Shown: one piece after another, positions 49,488 to 60,939 of the stretch | How positions within the stretch are numbered: the first letter of the stretch is position 1 | How the letters are laid out: every line of letters starts with the position of its first letter | Source: Annona cherimola | Lineage: Eukaryota > Streptophyta > Magnoliopsida > Magnoliales > Annonaceae | DNA length: 64,000 nt | Assembly: GCA_030490835.1 (NCBI GenBank) | Contig: CM059975.1 | Location: 57,031,174 to 57,095,173, forward strand | Direction of reading: 5' to 3' | Made by a program: the position numbers and the translations under genes | The notes under the pieces: generated by a model | Told to the model about the DNA's origin: nothing | Databases searched by the model: none | What the model saw: only the letters and a program-made list of their open reading frames with translations

Positions 49488-49812
49488 AAAATTAGATATA
49501 GATAACAGATGGTACACTTTTATAATTTTAGAAATGTAAGAAGAGATGTACATTTGATACAAGTGGTCAATATTAAATTTTTATGAATATTGAGTGTTAT
49601 TTATTAAGTATGTTGCACATGAAATTTAGTAAGAAATGATGTTATACATATACATACATATGTGTTAGGTCGAGGCGATGGCCTTAAGGAAGAGAATTGA
49701 TTGATCACTAAAAATTTATGAATGTTTTTTAATGCTAGATAAATATTCATGGATATGTAAATACTAAAGATTTGTATATTCTTATTAGTAATTGTATAAT
49801 TAATTTATATAA

Positions 49813-49995
49813 ATTAATTATTTGATGAAATAACATTAGTTATGGAATTAATATATGTTAATTATATATGTCAATGCTTGATGAAATGCCATAAGTTATG
49901 GAATTAATATATCTTAATTATATATATGTCAACGATTGATGAGATGCCATAAGTTATGGAATTAATATATCTTAATTATATATATGTCAATGCTT
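49813..49995 (+). repeat. About 57-bp tandem repeat, three copies
   Basis: The unit contains TTATGGAATTAATATAT, TTAATTATATATATGTCAA and GATGAAATGCCATAAG. Copies of TTATGG start at 49840, 49896 and 49954. The third copy is followed by a partial unit. Confidence 0.8.
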
Positions 49996-50299
49996 AATTA
50001 ATTTACATAATATACAAATTATTTTCTGTGGTGTTATAAAATCTTCCCATGCTTAACATTAATATAATTTATCTAGATGGACACTTCTATCTAGTTCCTT
50101 AATAAATCTTATGCATGCTAGAAGACTACTTTAGAATGTCCTTTCAGGGATAGTGAGTTATTACCCTGATGGGTCATGGTTTATCCCTTGGTGGATTGTA
50201 TGTTATTATCCTAAAAGTTTGAGAGTTCGCTCCATTATGGGCAATATAGAGAATCTTACACAACAGGTCATTGATTAGTGCATTTAGTATGACATGTTC

Positions 50300-50641
50300 A
50301 TAATGGTACACCTTATTATATATAATTTATTTCTTTGCTTACTGAGTTATTTAACTCATTCTTGAGCTGTTTAAATTTCAAAAGAGGTTAGGCCATCTGG
50401 TTAGTAATGTGGGATGATGGACGAAGATTATATGGCAAAGATATTTTATTATTATTATTATTTTATTGTTAAATTGTAATAAAGTTAATGGAAATTCTTC
50501 TTTGTAATGTAATAGATATTATTGATTACATTTTTGGATGTTATTAAATGAAATATTAATTATTGAATTCATTAAAGCAAAATCGATCCAAATTTGTCGC
50601 CCAAATAGGTTGGTCAACACTCTTAGGATTGAGTCATGACA
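50300..50641 (+). mobile_element. 3' part of a Ty3-type LTR before primer site
   Basis: CTTTGCTTACTGAGTTATTT at about 50335 is the motif found near the R region of the other LTRs. The LTR ends GGATTGAGTCATGACA at 50641, followed four bases later by a primer binding site. The LTR start was not located and probably lies among the repeats between 48500 and 50000. Confidence 0.6.
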
Positions 50642-50645
50642 ATTA

Positions 50646-50657
50646 TGGTATCAGAAC
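50646..50657 (+). other. Primer binding site, initiator Met tRNA
   Basis: TGGTATCAGAAC matches the initiator Met tRNA complement TGGTATCAGAGC except at one base. It identifies the sequence that follows as the internal part of a separate Ty3-type element. Confidence 0.75.
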
Positions 50658-51429
50658 AAGGCTAGGCCTAGGAGATGAATTTAATAATTAGTGGGGTAAT
50701 AGTGTACTCTAGATTTGAAAGGCGAGTGGGTTAAACTTATGTATTATTAAACCTACATGTAGTTATATAGAGTATGAAAATTATCGTATTTGTTGCTAAT
50801 ACACTATTTTTTCCTTATATTAAGGAAGCTAAGATGGTTAATGGATTAAGAAGCTAAATGGTCGGGGCAAAAACTTTAGAACTGTTGCACTAGATTAGTC
50901 AAGACTTAGTTGTAAGAATTCAAAATATGTGGAAGCATTAACTAGGTGTTAGATGAGTAACAGGTTAAAAATGCTAAGTGTAAGAATGAGATGTTAAAAG
51001 ATGAAGAGATGCAGTACTTGGTGAGTGGGTAACATCATTCTCAAACACAAGAAGGGCAGTTTGATGGATGTGGACCACAAGATTAGCAAGGTGATGACAA
51101 GAGATAGGAGAGTAGTGGTTATCCATTAGTGTAACTTAGTCATTGATGATAAAGAAGTATAGAAAGGTATACAGGAGAATCAATGCTAAGAACTAGTGCT
51201 TGAGTCTAGATCACCATCTAGATGACCTATTCAAAGGAGGCAACATTAGGCAAGGTAAGCTAAGAAACAAGATAGATGGGATATAATTGCTTTTCATAAG
51301 TTAAATCTTCTAAAAATTCTTAGGGGGATGAAGTGAGAGGGCTGATAATTGGATAGCAGCAATGCATAAAACTTTCAAGTATTTGGGTTACACAGCTAAG
51401 TAGAATGTTTATTTTGCAACCTATATATT

Positions 51430-52090
51430 AATTGAGGACACAGAATGATGGTGAGAGACAAAAGAAAGGGTCTTTATCGAACAACTTTTGGAGATCACTT
51501 GAAGGCGATTTGAGAAAATCTTTTTCTAAAAATTCCTCCCAATCATCGCCCAAGAAGAAAAGTCTTGAGAATATTTCAACCTAAAACAAAATGGAATTAT
51601 GGTAATTGAGTATGATTAGAAGTTTACCTCCTTGCAATAGCTCCAGAATCAACCAAGATTGAATAATATTGTTTATAATAATTCATCAATGGACTAAGAG
51701 AAAGAATTTAGGTAAAAGTTTTGTCTGAGGGATGTAGAACCGATGCAAAGGTAGACAAGAAATCCCTAACTACAAAATCTAAACTCAATGAGATGTTAAA
51801 AGAAGTGACCAAATGGAAGGGGCAACAATATACAAGAGAGGTATCAATAAAGAAGCAGAAAGTCAATCACACATGGAAAACCAAAATAAGAGAGTCCAAA
51901 CAACAAAGCAATATTAGGAGACTACCGAAATGTGATAAATGAAAGGATTATCACAAAGGCAATTGTCTAATATCACCAGCTGCATGTTTGAAATGAGATA
52001 AAATTGAACATTTGGCAAAGGGACAACACTTTGCTATGATGTGCTATGTTGTGGTAAAAGTAGAAACTATTATAAAAATGCCCATTAGTA
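51430..52090 (+). pseudogene. gag relic of a decayed Ty3 element
   Basis: Across several frames, pieces such as SREYFNLKQ, MVIEYDQKFTSLQ and a decayed double zinc knuckle (CDK, then DYHKGNC, then ACLK, then EHLAKG) fall in the order of a Ty3 gag. Stops and shifts are frequent, and two cysteine/tryptophan positions read as TGA. The open stretch at 51721-51942 is the linker before the knuckles. No pol region follows, because the reversed Copia LTR begins at 52234. Confidence 0.6.
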
Positions 52091-52233
52091 AGGCCTAAGG
52101 GACAATAACAGTAATTTCAGTAGTAATAGTAGAATGGTAAATCAGTACTAAATAATCAGTGATAGGAGAATCAAAATAAGGAAACTACTCCTTAAGCATG
52201 AGTATTTGCTCTTAACCCAAGTCAGTTGAAAGT

Positions 52234-53725
52234 TGTTCATCCTGAGTTTATGGCAAAACTAAAGAGGGAGGGTGAATCGAATTGTTAAAAGAAATTCTTT
52301 GTTAATCTAATACTTTAACCCTAATTGTAAGTTACCTTTGAATGAAACATATAGGGCAAAAAGAGAGCAATGAAGAAACGAAGGTAATCAACCATAAGAA
52401 ATACAACGATATATAGTAGTTCGAGTAACCTTCCCTACTCCACTCTTCCAAGCACACACTCGCTTGTGTCTTGGGTTTTACTACCTGGATGAGATTACAA
52501 ATAGAGCCCTTGCTCTCTTTTAAATTATAGCTCTAGGAAGTCCTGACAACAAATATACAAGTAGACGGTGAACTCCACTCTACCCATACACTACTTGTGA
52601 CAACTTGGCCTTGGTCTTCAATACAAAGCCAAGCATCATAATACACTAAGAATGATTTAAACAAGAAATTCGACACATTACAGATTTATGTAGAGTAGTT
52701 GAAGTACTGGAGAAGACTTTTGAGAAACTTGAACAGATGAAACTTGCAGCTCTTTGTAGTAGAGATGAGAGTCTCTCTGATAGATCAGTTAATACACACT
52801 TAGAAGCTTGAGGATGTAGGTGAGGGCTTATTTAATGTTCATGCTAACCCTCGTAACTTCTCTTGACATGTCATGAATAGTTATGAGGTTATTTTGAATG
52901 TTGAAGGGTAAGTGGAGTGCATTAAATGTGCCAATGTTCAATTTTTTTTGACCGTTACGACTCAAGTTGCAGACTGGAGTCAACTTAGAGTGTGACTTTG
53001 GTCAATCTTTTCCTTCCTCTGAGCTTTCCTTCTTATCCTATGTTCTTCAAGGTCCTTTTTAGGTCGACTTGGTTTGGAAACTTGACCTAAGTTGCAAGTG
53101 AAGTCAACTTGAGGGTACGACTTCACTTATCATTTGATAACTTGAAGCATGGAACTTAATCTCTTGAGCTTCTTTTAACTCAAGTCTAAATTTGAGTTGA
53201 CTTGGTCACAGACTTGACTCAAGTCGTAATGTGGAGTCGACTTCGTGTGCTACTTCTCATGCTCTAAACTGGTCAATAGAAATATACAACCCTATTTTTC
53301 CACTGAAATTGACTTGACTTGCAACTTCACCCAAGTCACAATCTGGAGTCGACTTGGGTGCGACTTTATTTGTAGCTTAACCAGTTAACAGAAAAGTAAC
53401 TCTAGGGTTGACTTGGCCATTGACTTTATCGAAGTCGTAGTCTAAGTCGACTTGGGTTGCGACTTGATTTATTTACTCTTTGAATCTTCATCTATTTCAT
53501 TCCAAGTTGAGTTCTCAAGTCGATTTTAACATAGACTTGACCTAAGTCGATTACTGAGTTGACTTGGCTATGCAACTTGATCTATTTTGCTTTAATATTA
53601 GGAAAATCTATCTTCCATTATTAAGTCAAATATGTTAATACATATAATATTCTCAAATTTGGTTATTTATCATCAAAACATGGGTTTCTCTTAATTTACA
53701 AGTCATCCAATTGAGTTCATAATAA
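52234..53725 (-). mobile_element. Copia-type 3' LTR, minus orientation, decayed
   Basis: Read on the minus strand it follows the same order as the LTRs at 7593 and 54933: GTTTTGATGATAAATAACC near the start (about 53685), AAGTCGACTT-type repeats (about 53060-53560), a CACTTTTAACGG-less AT-rich U3/R part, AAGTAGTGTATGGGTAGAGTGG (about 52600), the AAGACACAAGCGAGTGTGTG stretch (about 52465) and TTTTGCCATAAACTCAGGAT at the end. Neither terminus is exact and no TSD was found. A polypurine tract beside 53726 marks it as the 3' LTR of a minus-strand element. Confidence 0.7.
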
Positions 53726-53745
53726 TCTCTCCCTTTTTGATAATT
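53726..53745 (-). other. Polypurine tract of the minus-strand Copia element
   Basis: On the minus strand the bases just before the LTR read ATCAAAAAGGGAGAGA. This is the Sirevirus-like polypurine tract pattern immediately upstream of a 3' LTR, where plus-strand DNA synthesis starts. Confidence 0.6.
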
Positions 53746-54932
53746 GACAAAATCAAGTTTGAGATTTACCCTTCTTTTACTATAAAAATAATTATTGAGT
53801 TGTAATTTTATCATTTTGCCATGTATTTGAGCATGGTTTGCTTTTATACTTTGCACATGGCTTGATAGTTGCAAATTGCCATAATGTATTCAAAAAGATA
53901 TTTCAATATACATATTACCAATTTGCCAAAGTCCAAATAAGATGCTTAATTGTCTGTTTTGAAAATTCTTAATGTATTGAGACTAATTCATTCATTAAGT
54001 AATTTATGCTTTGTAATTCATTCTAATGCAATTTAGTAGTCCAAACATCCTTGCAATACAAGTCATATATTCAATATATCACATGTAACAATTCATTAGC
54101 CAAGTAGTAGATGACATAATAGAAGATAAAAAAAATGGCTAAAGTATTTGCATTGCATTCTTTTCAAAACTTTACAAGGGATTCATGAAACTATTCAAAA
54201 ACCATAACTTGCCCTTTTAAAACAAAACACTCCCAAACTATTTACTCCACTGACATCTATCTCCCCCTTAGCCCGAAGATACAAAATCTTAAAACCAATC
54301 TCTCTCCCCCTTTATGAAAGTCTTCAAAAATGAAATAGAGAAAGCTTGAGGGCATGATATGATTTGTAAAATGCAAAAGGTGTGATAGAAAGAGGTTCTT
54401 GAGTATGGAGGGTAGACCTAAGTGGAGAGGCTGAGTCATATGGAGTGAAAAGTGGATTAGACCTGCTTGAATAATGGGTTCGACAACCATAGACTCCTCC
54501 TAGTAAGGATCCAAATCGGGAAGGCTAGAAATAGGATGACTATGTGTACTACCTGATGCAAGATGATATTTGATATTTGTGATTTCTTGTTCAAGGAAGG
54601 CTTTTTTCATGCATTTGAGTTATTGATAGGTGAATGCTCCTTAAGTTTTGGTTAAATTAATTTTCCATACCTTAAATATAATCTATAATAGAAGAGGTAT
54701 CAAGGTTTGGGGTATGGATATGCCTAGGAGAAACTCTGGAGCCCTAGGGCGAGTGAGATCATAAGAGACTAGGGATTAAGGCTTGGGAGGTAATGGATAA
54801 GGCTGTGCTTGGGGAGATGGTGGAGGGGCTTAGAACTCCTCCTCTAATTGATCTTCCCCTCATTTGTCTGCTTGTTAGCCACCAACCATCCTGGCTTATA
54901 GTTGAGCTTCTTTAAATGCCTTCATATCAATC
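53746..54932 (-). mobile_element. Internal 3' region of the minus-strand Copia element
   Basis: AT-rich sequence between the polypurine tract and the nested plus-strand LTR. A minus-strand open frame at 54257-54490 is serine/leucine-rich without a known domain and may be the low-complexity tail of the env-like ORF whose main part lies at 56574-57600. It is broken by stops on both sides. Confidence 0.45.
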
Positions 54933-56573
54933 TGTTGTAAACTAATGTCAAATTAAGCGCAATTTATGTTTTGATAATTAACAATTCAATTTGAGAGATT
55001 TTAAGGCACTAACATGTGTGTTGAAATGATTTAAGACTTACAGAGTTCAAGATTCAAAGCATGGTAGGCTAAGTCACAGGCCAAGTTGACTTAGACATTG
55101 ACTCAGGTCAAGTCGATACCTAAGTTGACTTCGGTATCGACTTCAAGTGACTATTTTTTGACGGCACTGAAATTGTGGACACATGAGTAGGAAAAGTCGC
55201 ATATGAAGTCAACTTCACATGCGACTTGAGTCAAGTCACAATCCAAGTCAATTACGTTAATGACTTAGGGTATCTTCAGGGGTCTGAAGCTGAATTCGAC
55301 AAAGTCGAATCGCAACGGAAGTCAACTTCGACATGTGACTTAAGTGAAGCTGCACATGAAGTCAACTCAAACATGCGATTTGGGTGAAGTTGCAAACTAA
55401 GTCAACCCCAACATTAAACTTGAGTTCAAAAAGACTAAAATCATGTTGGTTCAAGCTTAAAGGTGATTAGATTGGCTCAAACATATTCACCCCAACATGA
55501 TTCAAGATCCAAGACACAAGTCCAACCTAGACTTCTTTCAATGGATATGATCAAGCTTAATATACAAGAAGATCAATGACCCACATGCAAAAATAAAGTC
55601 TACTGAAGCTAAATTGACAAGATATAAGGATAGACAAGCTAAGAGACAAAGATCATGAAGTAACAAGTTAAAATGAGCTAAGTGGAGAGTGAAGTCACAA
55701 CCAAAGTCGACTTCACTTGCGACTTGGGTCAAGTCCGAGACCAATTTGACTCAAAGTGGAACTTGAACCTAAAGAGTGAAGACTGAAGTTGCAACCTAAG
55801 TCGACTCCAGTCTGTGACTTTGGAAAAGTCACACCCGAAGTCGACTTCAAGTGCGACTTGAGTCGTAATGGTCGAAAAAATTTGAACATCGGCACATTGA
55901 ATCGCGCCACCTACCACCAAATGTTCAAATTTACTCCACTCCTATTTAATACAAGTCAAATAAAAGGGAGAGGGTTAGCTAGTGCATTGATTAAGCTTCA
56001 CCTTCCAACTTTCTAGTATTCAAGTACTCATTAAGAAGATCTACAAGAAGAACTGTGCTCTTTGAGTGCAAGTGATCAAGTGTTCATTCATTCACTCACT
56101 CTATAAGTTCTTCTACGAGCTAAAAATCTGCCTACACATCTGTATAGTGTAGATTATATTTTTCATTTCTTGTTTATGATTTCACTTGGTTTCGTGTTGG
56201 AGACCATGACCAAGTGAAGGCAAAATAATGTGTGGTTGGAGTGTGACTTGCCACCTACTTGTGCAAAACTTGTAAAAGCCCCTTTGAGCTGGAATCTAGA
56301 AGAGTGCAAAGGCTCTAACTGTATACTCATTGACATAGTGAAACCCAAGACACAAGAGTGTGTTCTTGGAAGAGTGGAGTAGGGAGGGTTGTCTCAAACC
56401 ACTATAATTTTCTTGTGTTGAAATCTCAGCTCTATTTATATTTTCATTTTCTGCAATTTTTTATTCAAGGGGATTTATTTCACAAGGGGTTATATCAAAT
56501 ACACCGAAATTTTTTTTAAAGAACCTAATTCACCTCTCCCTTCTTGGATTTTGGCATAAACTTGAGACCAACA
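54933..56573 (+). mobile_element. Copia-type solo LTR, complete
   Basis: A 1641-bp LTR starts TGTTGTAAACTAATG and ends TGAGACCAACA, with the perfect TSD CAATC at 54928-54932 and 56574-56578. It is collinear with the LTR at 7593: GTTTTGATAATTAACAA near the start, AAGTCGACTT-type repeats from about 55075 to 55870, GTGCGACTTG(A/G)GTC(G/A)..A(C/T)GGTCG (about 55850), CCACTATAA (about 56398), and AATTCACCTCTCCCTTCTTGG at the end. It is inserted in the minus-strand element's internal region. Confidence 0.92.
55075..55870 (+). repeat. AAGTCGACTT minisatellite, second LTR
   Basis: Imperfect units with AAGTTGACTT, AAGTCGATACC and AAGTCGACTTCA recur through the U3 of this LTR. The units are more decayed than at 7720-8475. 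This suggests an older copy or a different unit array. Confidence 0.65.
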
Positions 56574-57600
56574 CAATCTTCATTCTTGTTAATAGAGCTC
56601 TATTAATGGCATTGGTGGGTTTCAAGATTTCAAAGGATTCTCCATCAAGATCCACTCGAAAATGTTCAAGGATTTTTGTGATCCATGTGTCATAAGGAAG
56701 AAATCATCTTGGATTATCCTTTCTTGCCACAAGAGCATTGAGTAGTAGTTATGGAAGTGAACTGTGGCTTCGATTGACTTGCTTCCAAATGATTGCCTCT
56801 TGATCAGGATTCATTGCTTACACTCCCTTCTCTTGGAAAAGATGCAGTGGGCTACTAACAATTAGATGACCTTAAGTTGAGGAGGCATATCCATGTAATG
56901 TAAAAATTTTGTGCCCTCACTATACTTGCTGCTTTAGGTCAACTCGTTATACATTTTGGGTAGGGTCAGACCCTCAGGAATTCTATCTTAGTCATAAGAA
57001 ACATTAAGAATTTGACCAATAGCTTGTGTTGTTTGTGACTTATAATCTCCTAATTTTATCTCAACTCCCTTAACTAATGTGAAAAAGTTATTCGTGCTCC
57101 ATGCATAATAAAATTGATGGGTGAGAATGGGGTAAATTTTACCCTCTTCCTTTAGAAATATCTTCCATCATTGAAAATTTAATAATTCTTTGATACCAAA
57201 TTCAAACTCTCTAAGAAAATCAAAATCTATAATTTTTGTGAAAAAGTCTTTCTCTCATAGAAATATTTGTAAAACCTCCTATAATTGTTGTTCTATCAAT
57301 AAATATTGTATGAGCTTTTGAATGACTTGGGCCCTTTATGTGGGACCACCCTTCTTCCTTATTGGTCCTTCCTCTCCACTTGATTCAAAGATTTCTTCTC
57401 TTGGAATAGAAGTAAAGGGCTTACTTTCTCGGAATCAGACCTGAAGCCAGGTTGAGGTGGTGGCTTCTTCTTGTGGATGCTTTGAAGACATCCTTTGATG
57501 CCTAGGAACCTCCTCTGCCGTGTTAGATTGAGAAGGACGAGATACTAGAAGCTTGCTTAGCTTGTTATAGCTCTTTTAGGTGCCATGGAGAGTGGGTAAT
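56574..57600 (-). pseudogene. Env-like / putative plant transposon ORF relic
   Basis: The minus strand opens near 57583 with MAPKRAITS and then a stop. Pieces in order include RPSQSNTAEEVPRHQRM, EEIFESSGEEGPIRKKGG, QFYYAWSTNNFFTLVKGVEI, KLGDYKSQTTQAIGQILNV and GSKSIEATVHFHNYY, with stops and shifts between. The pattern resembles the 'putative plant transposon protein' domain. Such an ORF sits between pol and the 3' LTR in Sireviruses, where it is called env-like. The position here, upstream of a polypurine tract and a 3' LTR on the same strand, fits. It is not functional. Confidence 0.5.
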
Positions 57601-57856
57601 GAAAGTGAAGAGGAACCGTAGGAATTTTCAAGTAGAATTTACGGATTTGAGCAAAATTTGAAGTTTAGAGAGTGGAAATTTAAAGCTTCAAATACTTAGG
57701 AGGAGGAAATGAAAAAATGAAAGAAAAGAAAGATGTTTCAGTGCCTTAAGACAACCGAAATGGTGATCCCGAGAGGTTAACTTCAAATCCTAGAAATCGG
57801 GTTCGAAATCAACTTTGCCTAGCCGAATTCGACCTAGGCTGAGTAGAGTCAACTTG
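57601..57856. other. Spacer before LTR F
   Basis: The last part (57770-57856) contains GTTAACTTCAAAT, AATCAACTTTGCC and AGTCAACTTG, reminiscent of the Copia LTR repeats, but it is too short to assign. Confidence 0.3.
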
Positions 57857-59720
57857 TGTGGAACCCTGACCGTATACGAGTTGTTTCAACTATATACGCG
57901 TCATTTCGACATTTGTAATTTTGTAATTATTTTATGAATAAATGAAAATTCATGAATTATATTGATGGATATGTGTATTGGAGATTGAAATAATGCGATT
58001 AGGAATTTAACCCCGTGAATAGTGCACGTGAATAGTAAACGTGAATAGTAAATAAGGGGTTAAGATGTATGATTAAGAGTTAATCACTTGGATTAACTTA
58101 ATCATAAAAGACAAAATAGAGATTTAATCACTACAAGATAAAATAGCAATTTTTTTGGATATTTTAATCCAAGTTTGGATTTTTGTGGAAAAATAGAAAA
58201 AAATTCATAAATTGCAATCCGGGCGTCGGAATTCGATGAAATTTTTTATGGATGGTTAAAAATTCATGATGGACATGATGAATGGGCTAAGATGTGATGA
58301 AAATCACAAATCAATGGTCAAGATGAAACGTCAAATGCAAAGTGAAAAAGTAACTTCACTTTTTCATTAATTATGTATTTGACTTTAATTAAAATTAATA
58401 AATAAAAATTAAAAAAATTAAATGCAATGCAGCAACATGTCAGGTCGTGCAGGGGGAGTACCATGACCAAATCAATGGTCCAAATTCATCCAAATCATAA
58501 ATCAAGGGCTAGGATTAATTTAGCTTAATTTAATTAATTTTAAAAAATCAAAAAATAGGTAGAAAACTAGGGCTGCTATAGGGGGGCTGGAGCAGGCCTA
58601 GGGTGGCTGCTCTTGGCTCAAGGCACCTTTGGAAATTAGAAAAAAACACATTTGCAATTTTACACCCTAAGCTAGAGGGGGTAAAATGCAAATTCATGAA
58701 AAATGGACCCCTATAAATAGAGGAGCAGGCCATGGACGAAATTCACAACCATCCCAGTCAAAAATCACTTGAGCAACTTCATTTCCCATCCCCACACGTT
58801 TTAGCCTTAAGGAAAGAGGAGAATCGAAGGTTGGAGTGAGAAAAGGCGAGTTGAAGAGGCATAATTTCGCTTAAGGTAAGTGGATTCCCCTCAAACTTAT
58901 TTTGAATGTTAGATGAAGTAAAACCATGCTTAGATAATGCCCAAGCAATAAGTATAGATATAATGTTTAAATGGAATTATGCCAAAACATAAAAAATTTG
59001 GAGCGAATATAGGGTATTCGGCAAGATAACATATGATATGTGAAAATAATGCTCAAAAATTGATAAATGATGATTTGGGACGAATGATTATGATAAATAT
59101 GATGTTGGAATAATGATATATTAATTTCATGATTTTTGGAATTAAGGATTATGCTTAAGTGGATTTATGATAATTTTTAGTATATGGAGAAAATGATTTT
59201 TTTGGGCAATTAAATAATGATAAATTCAAAATATAAGAAATGTCCAATGATATACTAGGCATAAGGTATGTCATGGTATTTTTTATTTTTGGAAAAAATA
59301 TCAATTTTTGAAACCCATGAACAGTAATCACGTTGCTGTGAACAGTAGCCACGGATGAACAGTGATATGCTACAGTGATTTTTCTACAGTAATTTACTAC
59401 AGTGATCTGCTACAGTGAACAGCGTGATTTTGGAGAAAATTTGGAAATTAATATTTGAATATAAGTATGGAATTTTTGAAGAATTTATGGACAAAAATAT
59501 CTATGTAAAGAAATAATGCCCAAATATTATAAAGCATACATGAGAAGCAGCTTAAATAAAGGAAATGAAATATCCTTTGTCCTTGAATAGGAAAAGGCAA
59601 AGAGAAGGTCAAAGACACCTCCTAAAAAGGTAAGCAAGTTATATGTTTTGCAAATTATTTCCAAAATGCTTGAAATTGTTTGCAAGTTGCTTTATGAAAT
59701 TTATTTAAGGTTGGCCATAT
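57857..59720 (+). mobile_element. LTR F, Ty3/gypsy, 3' part missing
   Basis: It starts TGTGGAACCCTGACCG, as LTR E does. GTGAATAGT repeats lie at about 58015-58050, a TATAAATA box at 58712-58719 and a GAACAGT/CTACAGT cluster at about 59316-59432. Homology with LTR C ends at GGTTGGCCATA, 59720, where the satellite-rich region begins. E and F agree over more than 1 kb and form a subfamily apart from A-D. Confidence 0.85.
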
Positions 59721-59997
59721 GTTCCGGCCTCGTGAGAAAAATTTTAAAGCATCTAATTCTTTAACCGAGTCCCAAAAGTACATCACAGAAATATTTTGCA
59801 TTGTGTTCCACATTCTGATTTTACATCTCCAACGAGAAAACCCTTGATTAAAAGAGCTGAATACAATGGTCCATAAAAAAAATGCTTAATAATAATGAAG
59901 TGCGTAGAAGATCCTTCTACGTCTTTACAAGTGCACGAAAAATCGTGTCTGACAAAAATATAAAAATAAGTGAGTACACTTCGCCCCGCGCCGTGAC
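59721..59997. other. Junction sequence between LTR F and satellites
   Basis: Non-coding. The part 59775-59880 (CACATTCTGATTTTACATCT, then CCCTTGATTAAAAGAGCTGA) resembles 10445-10560, so it is an older dispersed repeat. Confidence 0.4.
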
Positions 59998-60150
59998 TCG
60001 AATGTGAGGTATATGACGCCACGCGCCATTTCTTAAATATGAGGTACATGACGCCACGCGCCATGACTTAAATGTGAAGTATATGACGCCACGCGCCATG
60101 ACTTAAATGTGAGGTATATGACGCCATGCGCCATGACTTAAATGTGAGTT
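59998..60150 (+). repeat. 35-bp tandem repeat, about four copies
   Basis: ATGACGCCACGCGCCAT recurs at 60013, 60048, 60083 and 60118, a steady 35-bp period. The unit also holds GACTTAAATGTGAGGTAT. Short open frames on the minus strand come from this array. Confidence 0.88.
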
Positions 60151-60214
60151 TACGCTTAGCCCGTCGACCAGCGATGACTCGGTTTGGGAACTAGTGAGGG
60201 GCCCGTCGGCTACA

Positions 60215-60340
60215 CCAGTGACCCTACACAGCAAACTAAGTGCGCTCTTAGCTTCTGGATTTACACAGCAGACTAGCGTGTCCCGCTTTCAGCTTCTATA
60301 TAAGAAACCAGCGTCTCCCGCATTCAGTCTCTGGATTGAA
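60215..60340 (+). repeat. About 45-bp imperfect repeat, three copies
   Basis: Units contain ACACAGCA(A/G)ACTA, GCG(C/T)(T/C)CCGC or GCGCTC, and (T/C)AG(C/T)(T/C)TCTGGATT. Three diverged copies can be followed. Confidence 0.55.
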
Positions 60341-60399
60341 TAATTGGGTGGTTTTACCAAGAAATGGATTAACCGGTTTTTAAAGTATTTTTGGGTCAA

Positions 60400-60760
60400 C
60401 TTTGACCATTTAAGGAGGTTGAGGCCCAACTGGGCTTGTTGAGGGATTTTGGCTCAAGAGGACTTGTTGAAGGATTTTAAGTCATCTTGGGCTTGCTGGA
60501 GGTTCTAGGCCTATTAAGGCTCAGGTTGAAGAATTTTGGAGCCGGGTTGGCTTATTGGAGATTTTTGAGCCATCTTGGGCTTTTTTTTTTTTGGAGAGTT
60601 TGGAGCTATCTTGGGCTCTTTTTTTTTTTTTTTTGAGGGTCTTGAGCCCAAATGGCTTGTTGAGGAATTTTGGACCCAAGTGGGTTTGTAGGAAGGTTTT
60701 TTGAGCCGTCTTGGGCTTACTGGAGGTTTTAGGTCTATTAAGGCTCGGATCTGAGCAAAG
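60400..60760 (+). repeat. Imperfect TTGGGCTTGTTGGAGG-type repeats
   Basis: The phrases TCTTGGGCTTGCTGGAGG, GAGCC(A/G)TCTTGGGCT and AGG(C/T)CTATTAAGGCTC(A/G)G recur irregularly (period about 55-60 bp), with two poly-T runs at about 60580 and 60620. Copies at about 60490 and 60720 are nearly the same over 45 bases. Confidence 0.6.
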
Positions 60761-60939
60761 AGGTCATTCACCCGTGTATCAACTTAGCTCACTTCCCGGA
60801 GAGTATTTACTCGGGGAGAAATACATAATTATATATATATATATTTGAAAGTCTTCTAAGATGTATATATATATATATATTTTTTGGGCCCGCGGGACAA
60901 ATATATATATATATATATATATTTTTGAAGGTTCGCGAG

